A stretch of 64,000 bases of DNA from Pandoraea sp. (GTDB lineage: Bacteria; Pseudomonadota; Gammaproteobacteria; Burkholderiales; Burkholderiaceae), in assembly GCA_031291335.1 (NCBI GenBank), contig JARLJF010000071.1:1-64000 (forward strand), written 5' to 3'. The position numbers and the translations under genes were made by a program. Position 1 is the first letter of the stretch, and each line of letters starts with the position of its first letter. Of the stretch, positions 1 to 9,296 are shown in pieces. Under the pieces are notes generated by a model. The model saw only the letters and a program-made list of their open reading frames with translations, was not told where the DNA came from and searched no databases.

Positions 1-441
1 CGGAATCCCCCACAGCAGGCCGGCAGCGAGCGACCCGGCGCGCACGCGCCAGTCCCAGCGTCGCAGGGCGGCCATGTCGATGTCCCGGGTATCGGCCCGG
101 ACAGTGCGGCCCACGTGTTTGCGCGACAAGCCGGGATAGGTGATGAGGGCCGTTGCGCGCCACAGGGTCAGCGCGGCTTGCGCGGCGGCCCAGACAAGCA
201 GATGGCTGAGCGGGAACACCTCGCGCAGTACCGCGACGATCAGCCATACCGTCAGGAACGACCCGCTGAGCGAGACCGGCAGGTTGGCTCGCAACGCACC
301 AAGACGCGCGACATAGACATCGTTCGCGTGGGCACTGACCGGCGCCCTGTCGGCCGGAGGCGCGTGTGTCGCCGCCGACCCCGTGGGGGTGGCTGTCGCG
401 GACGAAGCATGCGAAGGGGCGTCGGGAGCGTCGGGCGTCAC
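1..441 (-). CDS. Membrane protein, N-terminal fragment (probable sensor or signalling protein)
   Basis: An open frame runs on the minus strand from a GTG at 439-441 to the window edge (147 codons, no stop). An in-frame TAA lies five codons upstream, so the GTG, or a later codon, is the start. The first ~40 residues are Ala/Pro/Thr-rich and disordered-looking. They are followed by a Leu-Arg-Ala-Asn-Leu-Pro segment and two hydrophobic helices (about residues 57-72 and 79-98), then a basic cytoplasmic-looking stretch. This layout resembles the N-terminal membrane module of some proteobacterial GGDEF or histidine-kinase sensors, but the diagnostic C-terminal domain lies outside the window, so the family is inference. 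No clear Shine-Dalgarno is visible before the GTG. Confidence 0.5.
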   Translation of the reverse strand, partial: MTPDAPDAPSHASSATATPTGSAATHAPPADRAPVSAHANDVYVARLGALRANLPVSLSGSFLTVWLIVAVLREVFPLSHLLVWAAAQAALTLWRATALITYPGLSRKHVGRTVRADTRDIDMAALRRWDWRVRAGSLAAGLLWGIP

Positions 442-774
442 GGAATCGCGTCTTTAGGCCGAGGCTGACCGGGATGGCCCGCCATCGGACGAAAGCCGAG
501 TCTCCCATAGAAAATTCCGCTGCGCATGAGACTTTAGTCCAATGTGCGGCGTCGGGATGAGCGCTACTATTTTTGATGGGTTCACTGCCCGGCGCGTGTG
601 TTGGCGCACCCGGCGCAGCGGTGGCGGGCCTCGATCGCGATGTTGCGGAGAAGGCGGGGCAGGGAATTTTCCGGGGGGGAAATCCCGTGACCTGGCCTGG
701 ACGGGCCGGTCTTGCTCAGGGGCAGGACCGGCCGTTCTTTTTGGACGCGGAAAGTGGAAAGTGAGTGAAGCCGC
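442..774. other. Intergenic stretch between two minus-strand genes
   Basis: No convincing gene was found. Short frames on the plus strand have no good start or conserved look. The stretch holds an AGTCTC/GAGACT inverted repeat (arms 499-504 and 528-533) and, nearer pqiC, the hairpin plus T-run listed separately at 701-742. Confidence 0.4.
701..742 (+). terminator. Hairpin with T-run facing the plus strand
   Basis: Arms around 701-711 and 727-735 (ACGGGCCGGTC against GACCGGCCGT, one bulged G) are followed by TTCTTTTT. This is the form of an intrinsic terminator read on the plus strand. The flanking genes are both on the minus strand, so either a short plus-strand transcript ends here or the T-run is coincidental. 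Confidence 0.4.
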
Positions 775-1440
775 TCAGCTCTGACAGCGCGGCGTGGTGC
801 CTTGCGCGCTGGTGGTAATCGCGTTGCCGATGCCATCTGCCAGACGGTCGACGAGCTTGCGTTGCGCGGCAACGACTTCGGCAACGCCGCCCGAAGCGGG
901 TTCCGTCCCCGCGAAGCGACAGGTCAGGACGATATCGCCCGGGACCCGGCGAACGCTCCAGACGGCAGTGAGCGCGGCCTGTTCGCCCGGCGCGGACTCG
1001 AAGCGCTGGACTGATGTCGACACGCGGTACACCGTGAGTCCGTCGGCGCGCGGTAGCCCGTAGACATCCATCGCGCCAAGGCGCTGCGTGAGGTCGCGTG
1101 AGATCGTCGACGTCAGCTCGTTCTTGAGCGGGGCGGCCCAGCGTGACTCCTCGAGAATGTCGACACGACCGCCCCCCCGGGTAACGACGATTTGCGGCCG
1201 GTCGACCTGCTCGGGCACGGCGACCGGTGAGACTTCGATGGCGTAGGGCGTTGCCGGGGCGGTGGCACCTGTTGCGGCGATGCTGCCGGGCGCGGCGGTG
1301 CCCGTGACGTCGGTCAGCGTGTAGAAGCTCGACGGCGGCGATGCGCAGGCGGCGAGCGTCAGCGTGAGGACGGCCAGTGCTGCGCCGGCCATCGGCATCG
1401 TACGGCGGCGCGGGCTACGAATCATCTCGGTTGGCCTCAT
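775..1440 (-). CDS. pqiC: PqiC family lipoprotein of the PqiABC lipid transport system
   Basis: Predicted 221-residue outer-membrane lipoprotein. A basic N-terminus and hydrophobic stretch lead to a Leu-Ala-Ala-Cys lipobox with the acylated cysteine at residue 32. The mature part starts with the Ser-Phe-Tyr-Thr-Leu motif typical of the PqiC/ABC-transport auxiliary family. In E. coli PqiC forms the outer-membrane receiving end for the PqiB needle that moves lipids between the membranes. Its start overlaps the pqiB stop in an ATGA junction, consistent with translational coupling. The first methionine could instead be at residue 6 or 15; the lipobox position suits either. Confidence 0.85.
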   Translation of the reverse strand: MRPTEMIRSPRRRTMPMAGAALAVLTLTLAACASPPSSFYTLTDVTGTAAPGSIAATGATAPATPYAIEVSPVAVPEQVDRPQIVVTRGGGRVDILEESRWAAPLKNELTSTISRDLTQRLGAMDVYGLPRADGLTVYRVSTSVQRFESAPGEQAALTAVWSVRRVPGDIVLTCRFAGTEPASGGVAEVVAAQRKLVDRLADGIGNAITTSAQGTTPRCQS

Positions 1441-3101
1441 GGTTGCGGATCCTTCGGTTTGCCGCGCAGCAGCGCCTCGGGGTGCTGTTGCAGATAGTCG
1501 GCGAGCGTGTTGAGCGAGCGCAGGGTCTTCGTGAGTTCCTGCATGGCTTGACGCACATCTTGTTGCACCGGTGCGTCTTCAGAGAGCGTGCGCTCGGCGG
1601 CGCCGAAGCTCTTCTTCGCCTCGCCCAGCGTGGCCTTTGCCTCGGGGGCGATTTCGCCATCGAGTTGGCGGAACAGGCCCTGCGCACTGTCGAGCGTTTT
1701 GTCGAGCTTGCGCAGCGACGAGTCGAGACTCTGTCCGATGCTGTCGAACGGAATCTTGTCGAGCTTGCTCGCAATGTCGGCAATCTGAAGCTGCAACTGG
1801 TCGAGCGTGTTGGGCACGGTCGGCATGAACAGCACGTTGTCGACATGTTCGGCTTTCGCGGGTTTCGCGTTCGGGAAGAAGTCGAGCGCCACGTACAACT
1901 GGCCGGTCAGCAGATTGCCGGTGCGCAACTGGCCGCGCAGGCCACGCGCCACGAGCGCATCCAGAATCTGATTGCGGACGTCCTCGGTGGGCTCTATGTT
2001 GTTTTTCGGGTCGCGGCGGCGCAGGCGATCCGGATAGACCAGCACCGTCACCGGCATGCTGATCTGCTTGGTGGCCCGATCGAATTCGACACCGATTGAC
2101 GTGACCTCACCCAGCGAGATGCCCCGGAAGTCCACCGGCGCGCCCACGGCCAGACCACGTAACGACTGCTGGAAGCGGAACACGACGGTGACCGGATGCG
2201 TGTCGGGCGCCTTCATCGCGGTGGTTTCATCCGGTGCCAGACGGAATTCCTGACCCGGCTTGGCCATCACCCCGGCGCCCGCGTCGTTCGGGGCCTGGAA
2301 TGCAATGCCGCCAATGACCACCGACGCCAGCGACTGCGTGTTGACCTGGAAGCCGCTTGAGTCGAGCCGCAGGTCGATACCGCTCGCATGCCAGAAACGG
2401 GTGTTGGAGCCGACGTACTGATCGTAGGGCGCTTGCACGAAGACTCGCAGCGTCACGCCCTTGCCGTCCGGATCGAGCGAGTAGGCTTCGACCTGGCCGA
2501 CCTGAATCCTGCGGTAATAGATAGGTGAGCCGATATCGAGTGAGCCGACGTCGGCCGCATGCAGGATGAACGGCTTGCCTGGCTGGCCGGTGGAGACGAC
2601 CGGTGGCACTTCGAGCCCGACGAAGTGATTCGAGGTGTCCGCCGACTTGCCGGCGTCGGCGCCAATGTAGGCACCTGAGAGCAGTGTGGACAGACCAGAG
2701 ACGCTGCCGCCGGCCACACGCGGGCGCACGATCCACCAGCGCGAATCCTTGACGGCGAATTTCTTGGCGTTCTTCGTGAGGTCGACGGTCACGCGGACAT
2801 GGGAAAGATCGTCGGACAGCTCGATGCTCTTGACCGTGCCGATGTCGACGTCCTTGTATTTGACCTTGGTCTTCCCGGCTTCGACGCCTTCGGCCGACTT
2901 GAAGTCGATCACGACACTTGGCCCGCGCTCGATGAGCACCTTGGCGACGAGCGACAGGCCGATTACGGCAGCGACCAGCGGAATCAGCCAGACGAGCGAC
3001 GGCGCCCAGCGTTTGCGCGGCTCGATGGCCGGCGTGGGCAGTTCGTTGACGCCGGGCGGCGGCGCGGCGTCGGGTGTTTGTGGCGCTTTCGGGTCAGTCA
3101 T
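1437..3101 (-). CDS. pqiB: PqiB, MCE-domain intermembrane transport protein
   Basis: 554 residues. After a short Pro-rich cytoplasmic tail there is one membrane anchor at about residues 33-53. Three MCE (MlaD-like) domains follow, beginning near residues 55, 175 and 305 and each recognisable by a V..G..V.Y/F....G.V pattern. The C-terminal ~120 residues are helical and coiled-coil-like, as in E. coli PqiB, where this region forms the needle of the hexameric tunnel. The gene overlaps the upstream pqiA half by 8 nt and the downstream pqiC by 4 nt. Length matches E. coli PqiB (546 aa). Confidence 0.9.
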   Translation of the reverse strand: MTDPKAPQTPDAAPPPGVNELPTPAIEPRKRWAPSLVWLIPLVAAVIGLSLVAKVLIERGPSVVIDFKSAEGVEAGKTKVKYKDVDIGTVKSIELSDDLSHVRVTVDLTKNAKKFAVKDSRWWIVRPRVAGGSVSGLSTLLSGAYIGADAGKSADTSNHFVGLEVPPVVSTGQPGKPFILHAADVGSLDIGSPIYYRRIQVGQVEAYSLDPDGKGVTLRVFVQAPYDQYVGSNTRFWHASGIDLRLDSSGFQVNTQSLASVVIGGIAFQAPNDAGAGVMAKPGQEFRLAPDETTAMKAPDTHPVTVVFRFQQSLRGLAVGAPVDFRGISLGEVTSIGVEFDRATKQISMPVTVLVYPDRLRRRDPKNNIEPTEDVRNQILDALVARGLRGQLRTGNLLTGQLYVALDFFPNAKPAKAEHVDNVLFMPTVPNTLDQLQLQIADIASKLDKIPFDSIGQSLDSSLRKLDKTLDSAQGLFRQLDGEIAPEAKATLGEAKKSFGAAERTLSEDAPVQQDVRQAMQELTKTLRSLNTLADYLQQHPEALLRGKPKDPQP

Positions 3102-3738
3102 GATCGTCCTGTTCGGTATCGTCGTCTCGAATCTGATCCCAGATCAGCCGAGGGTCGAACTGCATGGAAGCGAGCATCGTGAGCACGACCACCGAGCCAA
3201 ACGCCACGATGCCCGGACCGGCCTGAATCACGGCCAGCGACTGAATGTTCACGAGCGCCACCATGAGCGCGACGACGAAGACATCGAGCATCGACCAGCG
3301 GCCGATGAACTCGATCATGTGGTACAGCTTGGTGCGTTGATGCGGTTTCCAGCCGGTGCCGCGCTGCGCGGTGAAGCACAGCAGCGACAGCGCAATGAGC
3401 TTGAGCATCGGCACGAGAATGCTTGCCGTGAAGACGACGATGGCCAGATCGTACTCGCCGCTGGTCCAGAAATAGATCACCCCGCTCATGATCGTGTCGC
3501 TGGAGTTTCCCAGTAGCGAACGCGTCTGCATCATCGGCAGGAGATTGGCGGGAATGTACAGGATCGCGGCGGCGATCAGCAAGGCCCAGGTGCGCGCGAG
3601 ACTGTCGACTTTACGTTGATGCAGCACAGCGCCGCAGCGCGGGCAACGCTCCTTTTCAACGGTTTTGACTTCGCGCGAGAGGCGCCCGCAGGCGCCGCAT
3701 GCGACGAGCCCGGCAGCTCTGGCGGAGAGGTATTTCAT
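3094..3738 (-). CDS. pqiA: PqiA-type membrane protein, C-terminal half
   Basis: 214 residues starting at the ATG at 3736-3738. It begins with a zinc-ribbon-like module carrying two CxxC pairs (CGAC at about residue 14-17 and CPRC at 32-35). Four hydrophobic helices follow, with the PANLLP and EFIGRWSMLDVFVV motifs typical of the PqiA family. E. coli PqiA is one ~417-residue chain with two such repeats; here each repeat is its own gene. The 4-nt overlap with the N-half upstream and 8-nt overlap with pqiB downstream suggest that equal amounts are made. A longer upstream extension of this frame is only a shadow of the N-half gene. Confidence 0.85.
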   Translation of the reverse strand: MKYLSARAAGLVACGACGRLSREVKTVEKERCPRCGAVLHQRKVDSLARTWALLIAAAILYIPANLLPMMQTRSLLGNSSDTIMSGVIYFWTSGEYDLAIVVFTASILVPMLKLIALSLLCFTAQRGTGWKPHQRTKLYHMIEFIGRWSMLDVFVVALMVALVNIQSLAVIQAGPGIVAFGSVVVLTMLASMQFDPRLIWDQIRDDDTEQDDHD

Positions 3739-4406
3739 CGTTGCACCGCCCGGGATTGTGACGCGTTGGCCGCATTCGGGTCCGGGGTGCGATCGATCAC
3801 GATCCAGAGGTTGCGCAGGTCGTACGAGAGCACCAGCGCGAGCAGCATGGTGAGTGCCCCGAACGCCCACAACGCCACGCCGGGCAGCACGCTCGCCATG
3901 GCCGAGAGTTTGACCAGCGAAACCAGTACGCCGAGCATGAAGACTTCGATCATGCCCCACGGGCGACAGAATTCGATGGCTCGCATGACCTGAAAGACGG
4001 CGTACGGCCGCCGGCCGAGCGAGAGCGGCGCGATCAGATGCACCAGCGCGAGCAGTTGCGACAGGGGGAACAGTACCGTCGTGGCGAACACCAGCAGGGC
4101 GACGAGCCACATGCCTTCGCGATACAGGGCCCAGGCGGCGCCCACAAGGGTTGTCTCGGTATAGATGCCCTGCACCTCGATCTCGACAATCGGGAAGGCG
4201 TTCGCGATGGCGAACACGATCAGGCAAGTCAGGGTGAGCGCCAGCACGCGCGACAGGCGCAAGTCGGGAGAGCGGTAAAGAACCGAGTGGCAGCGCACGC
4301 AACGGGCGGTCTCGCGCGGCGGCACGTCCGTGCGACGGTGCAGCGTGTCGCAGTTCGGACAGGCAATCAGGTTCGTCACGTCGTCTTCTGGGGGCAATGT
4401 GTCCAT
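3735..4406 (-). CDS. pqiA: PqiA-type membrane protein, N-terminal half
   Basis: 223 residues from the ATG at 4404-4406; a GTG directly before it is an alternative start. A zinc-ribbon-like N-terminus (CPNC and CVRC pairs) precedes four membrane helices and the EFCRPWGMIEVFMLG motif, which mirrors the GRWSMLDVF motif in the next gene. As first gene of the pqi operon its promoter must lie in 4407-4584, shared with divergent fdnG. In E. coli the operon responds to paraquat and membrane stress through SoxRS and RpoS; no such sites were identified here. Confidence 0.85.
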   Translation of the reverse strand: MDTLPPEDDVTNLIACPNCDTLHRRTDVPPRETARCVRCHSVLYRSPDLRLSRVLALTLTCLIVFAIANAFPIVEIEVQGIYTETTLVGAAWALYREGMWLVALLVFATTVLFPLSQLLALVHLIAPLSLGRRPYAVFQVMRAIEFCRPWGMIEVFMLGVLVSLVKLSAMASVLPGVALWAFGALTMLLALVLSYDLRNLWIVIDRTPDPNAANASQSRAVQR

Positions 4407-4415
4407 CACCGGGGG

Positions 4416-4433
4416 GCGTGACCAAAGTCACGC
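4416..4433. promoter_or_regulatory. Inverted repeat upstream of pqiA
   Basis: Perfect 7-bp arms GCGTGAC and GTCACGC separated by CAAA, 10 bp upstream of the pqiA ATG. It could be a hairpin in the pqiA leader or a binding site; the sequence does not decide which. Confidence 0.45.
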
Positions 4434-4584
4434 TCAGAATACCAAATTGACAAGGAAGTTCCCACGTAGTCAGGCACAACGCATGATGCGGCACGATTTG
4501 TGCTAAGTCACGGAAAACATTACGCCTTTGCTCTATACTCGACAAACTCCCGCATAGTTTCAAAAGATTTGAGGAGAAATCCCC

Positions 4585-7500
4585 ATGTTAAACATGTCCA
4601 GGCGCCAGTTCCTCAAAGTGAGTGGCGCAACGCTGGCAGGGTCCAGCCTGGCAATGCTCGGGTTCGCGCCCGACGCGGCGCTGGCGGAAGTCCGCCAGTT
4701 CAAGCTGGCCCGCGCGACCGAGACACGTAATACCTGTCCGTATTGCTCCGTCGCGTGCGGCATTCTGATGTACAGCTACGGCGACGGTGCCAAGAACGCG
4801 AAGAAGAGCGTTTTCCACATCGAAGGCGATCCCGATCACCCGGTCAACCGCGGCACGCTGTGCCCGAAGGGTGCCAGCCTGATCGACTTCATCCATAGTC
4901 CGAACCGCCTGAAGTACCCCGAGTACCGCAAGCCGGGCTCCGACAAGTGGGAGCGTATCTCCTGGGACGACGCGCTCGATCGCATCTCCAAGCTGATGAA
5001 GGCGGACCGCGACGCCAATTTCGTCGAGAAGACCGACGATGGCATGACGGTCAACCGCTGGACCACGACCGGCATGCTGGCCGCGTCGGCGTCGAGCAAC
5101 GAAGTCGGTTATCTCACTCACAAAGTCATCCGCAGTACCGGGATGCTGGGATTCGATAATCAGGCACGTGTCTGACATGGCCCGACGGTGGCAGGTCTTG
5201 CCCCGACGTTTGGCCGTGGAGCGATGACGAACCATTGGGTCGACATCAAGAACGCGGATCTGGTTCTCATCATGGGCGGCAACGCAGCCGAGGCACACCC
5301 GTGCGGTTTCAAATGGGTGACCGAGGCGAAGGCGCACAACAAGGCGCGCCTGATCGTCGTTGACCCGCGCTTCAACCGTTCGGCATCGGTCGCGGACTAT
5401 TACGCCCCGATTCGTACCGGCACGGATATCGTCTTCCTCGGCGGGTTGATCAACTACCTGCTCACGAACGACAAGATTCAGCACGAATACGTCAAGAACT
5501 ACACCGACTTCACCTTCCTGGTGAAAGACGAGTTCACGTTCGAAGACGGCATCTTCTCTGGCTATAACGCCGAGAAGCGCACCTATGACCGCAGCTCCTG
5601 GGACTACCAGAAGGGCGCGGACGGTTTCGTGCTGACCGACCCGACGCTGCAACATCCGCGCTCGGTCTTCCAGTTGATGAAGCAGCACTACTCGCGCTAC
5701 ACGATCGATATGGTCGAGCGGGTGTGCGGCACGCCGGCCGACAAGGTCGAATACATCTTCAAGCAGATTGCCGAGTGCTCGACGCCCACGCGTACGATGA
5801 CCATCCTGTACGCACTGGGGTGGACGCAACACTCGATCGGCTCGCAGATCATTCGTACCGGCGCGATGGTGCAACTGCTGCTCGGCAACATCGGTGCCGT
5901 GGGTGGTGGCATGAACGCGCTGCGCGGTCACTCGAACATTCAGGGGTTGACCGATCTGGGGCTGATGACCGATCTGCTGCCGGGCTACATGTCGTTGCCC
6001 AAGCAGGCCGAGCAAACCATCGATCAGTATCTGACGGCGCGCACGCAAAAACCGCTGCGTCCGAATCAGCTCAGCTACTGGCAGAACTATCCGAAGTTCC
6101 ACGTGAGCCTGATGAAGGCGTGGTGGGGCGATGCGGCGACCGCCGAGAACAACTGGGCGTATGACTATCTGCCCAAGCTCGACAAGCCGTACGACCTGCT
6201 GCAAGTGCTGGAGCTGATGAACAAGGGCAAGATCACCGGTTACATCGCGCAAGGCTTCAACCCGCTTGCGGCGGCGCCGGCGAAGGTCAAATGGGATTCC
6301 GCACTGGCCCAGCTCAAGTTCCTCGTGATCATGGATCCGCTCGCGACCGAGACGTCCGAGTTCTGGAAGAACTTCGGCGAGCACAACAACGTCGATTCGA
6401 GCAAGATCCAGACCGAAGTGTTCCGCCTGCCGACGACCTGCTTCGCCGAAGAAGACGGGGCGCTCGTCAACTCGGGACGCTGGCTGCAATGGCACTGGAA
6501 GGGTGCGGAGCCACCGGGCGAGGCGCGGACCGACATCGAGATCATGTCGGGGCTGTTCCTGCGTCTGCGCGAGATGTACAAGACGCAGGGCGGCAAGTAT
6601 CCCGACCCGATCGTCAATCTCGCGTGGCCGTACGCCCAGCCGGAGAGCCCGACGCCCGAGGAAATCGCCAAGGAGTACAACGGCCGCGCGCTCAAGGACA
6701 TCGTCGATCCGAAAGATCCGACCAAGGTCACGCGCAAGGCCGGCGAGCAACTGTCCGGTTTCGCCGAACTGAAGGACGACGGCAGTACGTCATCGGGCTG
6801 CTGGATCTTCGCAGGCTCGTGGACGCAGGCCGGCAACCAGATGGCGCGTCGCGACAACAGCGATCCGACCGGTATCGGCCAGACGCTGAACTGGGCTTGG
6901 GCATGGCCGGCCAACCGGCGCATTCTGTACAACCGCGCGTCGGCCGATGTGGCCGGCAAGCCGTTCAACCCGAAACACAAGCTGATTTCGTGGAACGGCA
7001 AGGCGTGGGTGGGCGCCGATGTGCCCGACTTCAAGGTGGATGAAGATCCGGCCGGCGGTATGGGCCCGTTCATCATGAACCCCGAAGGCGTGGCGCGCTT
7101 CTTCGCGAAGGCGGGCATGGCCGAAGGGCCGTTCCCCGAGCATTACGAGCCGTTCGAGACGCCGCTGGGCTACAACCCGCTGCATCCGAAGCAACCCAAG
7201 GCCACCAGCAATCCGGGCGCACGCGTGTTCCCGGACGATCTGGCGACGATGGGCACCGCGGACAAATTCCCGTATGTGGCGACGACCTATCGTCTGACCG
7301 AGCACTTCCACTACTGGACCAAGCACGCGCTGCTGAACTCGATCATCCAGCCCGAGCAGTTCGTTGAAATCGGCGAAGCGCTGGCCAAGGAGGTCGGGGT
7401 GGTCGCGGGCGATACGGTCAAGGTGTCGTCCAACCGCGGCTACATCAAGGCCAAGGCGGTCGTGACGAAACGGTTGAGGGCGCTCAAGATCGACGGCAAG

Positions 7501-7653
7501 ACCGTGCATCACGTGGGCATTCCAATTCACTGGGGCTTCAAGGGAGTGGCCAAGCCGGGCTTCCTTGCAAACACGCTCACTCCGATCGTCGGCGATGGTA
7601 ATTCGCAGACACCGGAAGTGAAGTCGTTCCTGGTGAAGGTCGAGAAGGCATAG
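4585..7653 (+). CDS. fdnG: Formate dehydrogenase-N catalytic subunit, selenoprotein
   Basis: Periplasmic molybdopterin subunit that oxidises formate and feeds electrons to FdxH. The reading frame spans an internal TGA at 5173-5175 that must be read as selenocysteine (residue 197 of 1022). The flanking residues NQARV-U-HGPTVAGLAPTFGRG match E. coli FdnG, where Sec196 ligates molybdenum. The N-terminus carries a Tat signal (SRRQFLK, residues 5-11, then a hydrophobic stretch ending in an Ala-rich cleavage site). Cys51, 54, 58 and 93 form the 4Fe-4S motif. A GAGGAG Shine-Dalgarno precedes the ATG. fdxH, fdnI, fdhE, selA and selB follow closely, so the enzyme and its Sec machinery are probably one transcription unit. 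Confidence 0.96.
5173..5212 (+). promoter_or_regulatory. Bacterial SECIS element for fdnG UGA-Sec
   Basis: Directly 3' of the UGA the RNA folds into a stem capped by GGCA (5190-5193), loop GGUCU (5194-5198) and UGCC (5199-5202). The GGUCU loop is the SelB-recognised loop of the E. coli fdhF SECIS. The distance from the UGA to the apical stem is also in the usual range, so this is the signal that recruits SelB-tRNA-Sec. Confidence 0.88.
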
Positions 7654-7662
7654 GGAGGCGCC

Positions 7663-8613
7663 ATGGCATTGCAATCACTTGATATCAAACGGCGCTCGGC
7701 AACGACGCTGCCGTCGCCCTCGGTGCGCGAGGCGCACACGGGCGACGTCGCCAAGCTCATCGACGTCTCGAAGTGCATCGGCTGCAAGGCATGCCAGACG
7801 GCGTGCATGGAGTGGAACGATCTGCGCGACGAGGTTGGCGAAAACGTGGGTGTGTACGACAACCCGCGCGACCTGACGGCGGACTCATGGACGCTCATGC
7901 GTTTCACCGAGTACGAGAACCCGAAGGGCGACCTCGAGTGGCTCATCCGCAAGGATGGCTGCATGCATTGCGAGGACCCGGGTTGCCTGAAGGCCTGCCC
8001 GTCGCCGGGCGCGATCGTGCAGTACGCCAACGGCATCGTCGATTTTCACGAAGAGAACTGCATCGGCTGCGGGTACTGCATTACCGGGTGCCCGTTCAAC
8101 GTGCCGCGTATCTCGCAGAAGGATCACAAGGCGTACAAGTGCACGCTGTGTTCCGATCGCGTGTCCGTGGGGCTTGAACCGGCGTGTGTGAAGACGTGCC
8201 CGACCGGCGCGATCATGTTCGGCACCAAGGACGCCATGAAGGATCAGGCGGCCGAGCGTATCGAAGATCTGAAGTCGCGGGGCTTCGATAACGCGGGGCT
8301 GTACGATCCGGCGGGGGTAGGCGGCACGCACGTGATGTATGTGCTGCATCATGCCGACAAGCCGTCGCTGTATCACGGCCTGCCGGATAACCCGCGCATC
8401 AGCCCGATGGTGACGTTCTGGAAGGGCATTGCGAAACCGCTGGGCGTGGCTGCGATGGCGCTCACCGCGATTGCCGGTTTCTTCCACTACATCAAGACCG
8501 GTCCGAACGAGACGACCGAAGAGGATGAAGAGGAAGCCCACCGCTACGATGCATCCCGCAGGGGCGAGGGTCCCGACGGCGAGAAGGGCGTCGTCACGCA
8601 CGAGGAGGTCTGA
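7663..8613 (+). CDS. fdxH: Formate dehydrogenase-N iron-sulfur (beta) subunit
   Basis: 316 residues with four ferredoxin-type cysteine clusters (the [37 protein letters not shown] and CTLCSDR segments) that carry electrons from FdnG to the membrane. A single hydrophobic helix near residues 265-285 ([20 protein letters not shown]) anchors it in the membrane, as in E. coli FdnH. The Shine-Dalgarno AGGGAGG lies just upstream of the ATG. The gap to fdnG is 9 nt and to fdnI 2 nt. Confidence 0.95.
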   Translation: MALQSLDIKRRSATTLPSPSVREAHTGDVAKLIDVSKCIGCKACQTACMEWNDLRDEVGENVGVYDNPRDLTADSWTLMRFTEYENPKGDLEWLIRKDGCMHCEDPGCLKACPSPGAIVQYANGIVDFHEENCIGCGYCITGCPFNVPRISQKDHKAYKCTLCSDRVSVGLEPACVKTCPTGAIMFGTKDAMKDQAAERIEDLKSRGFDNAGLYDPAGVGGTHVMYVLHHADKPSLYHGLPDNPRISPMVTFWKGIAKPLGVAAMALTAIAGFFHYIKTGPNETTEEDEEEAHRYDASRRGEGPDGEKGVVTHEEV

Positions 8614-8615
8614 CC

Positions 8616-9254
8616 ATGTCGCATGAACAAAGCGATCGCAAGGATGATCTGATCGAGCGTTACAACGCTGCGGAGCGCATCAACCACTGGATTGTCGCGG
8701 GCACGTTCATCCTGCTCGCGCTTTCCGGGCTGGCGCTGTTCCATCCGTCGATGTTCTGGCTCACCAATCTGTTCGGCGGTGGGCCCTGGACGCGGATCCT
8801 GCATCCGTTCGTCGGGCTGGTGATGTTCGTCGCCTTCGTGTGGCTCGCACTGCGGCTTGCCCGCTACAACAAGTTCGAGTCGCGCGACACGGAGTGGATG
8901 AAGAAGATCGGCGACGTGCTCAACAATCGCGAGGAGAATCTGCCGGAAGTCGGGCGCTATAACGCCGGGCAGAAGCTGCTTTTCTACGTGATGGTGCTGT
9001 GCATGATCGGCCTGCTGCTCTCGGGCATCGTGATCTGGCGCGCGTACTTCGCGTTCTACTTCCCGATCTGGGTGGTTCGCCTGGCATCCGACGTGCATGC
9101 GGTGTGTGCATTCGTGTTGATTTGCGGCATCATTACGCACATCTACGCGGCGATCTGGATCAAGGGTTCCGTGCGCGCCATGACGCGCGGTACCGTCACC
9201 CGCGGCTGGGCGTGGAAACACCATCGCGCCTGGTACAAGCAACTCAACAAATGA
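8616..9254 (+). CDS. fdnI: Formate dehydrogenase-N cytochrome b556 (gamma) subunit
   Basis: 212 residues with four membrane helices and conserved histidines (for example H23, H64 and H151) that fit a di-heme b-type cytochrome. It passes electrons from FdxH to the quinone pool. The sequence around ERINHWIVAGTFILLALSG is the family's first-helix signature. It follows fdxH after 2 nt, with GGAGG before its ATG. Confidence 0.94.
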   Translation: MSHEQSDRKDDLIERYNAAERINHWIVAGTFILLALSGLALFHPSMFWLTNLFGGGPWTRILHPFVGLVMFVAFVWLALRLARYNKFESRDTEWMKKIGDVLNNREENLPEVGRYNAGQKLLFYVMVLCMIGLLLSGIVIWRAYFAFYFPIWVVRLASDVHAVCAFVLICGIITHIYAAIWIKGSVRAMTRGTVTRGWAWKHHRAWYKQLNK

Positions 9255-9296
9255 GTCCGGCCCGGGTGGTCGGACGCTCTTACGAGGCCGGCCACC

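Noticed and set aside
5173-5175. TGA as a nonsense mutation in fdnG
   Set aside because: Position, flanking residues, SECIS hairpin and nearby selA, selB and selC all show selenocysteine decoding.
4588-6750. 720-codon open frame antisense to fdnG
   Set aside because: It is a frame created by GC-rich codon bias opposite a well-supported selenoprotein gene; composition is Arg/His/Val-rich with no family motif.
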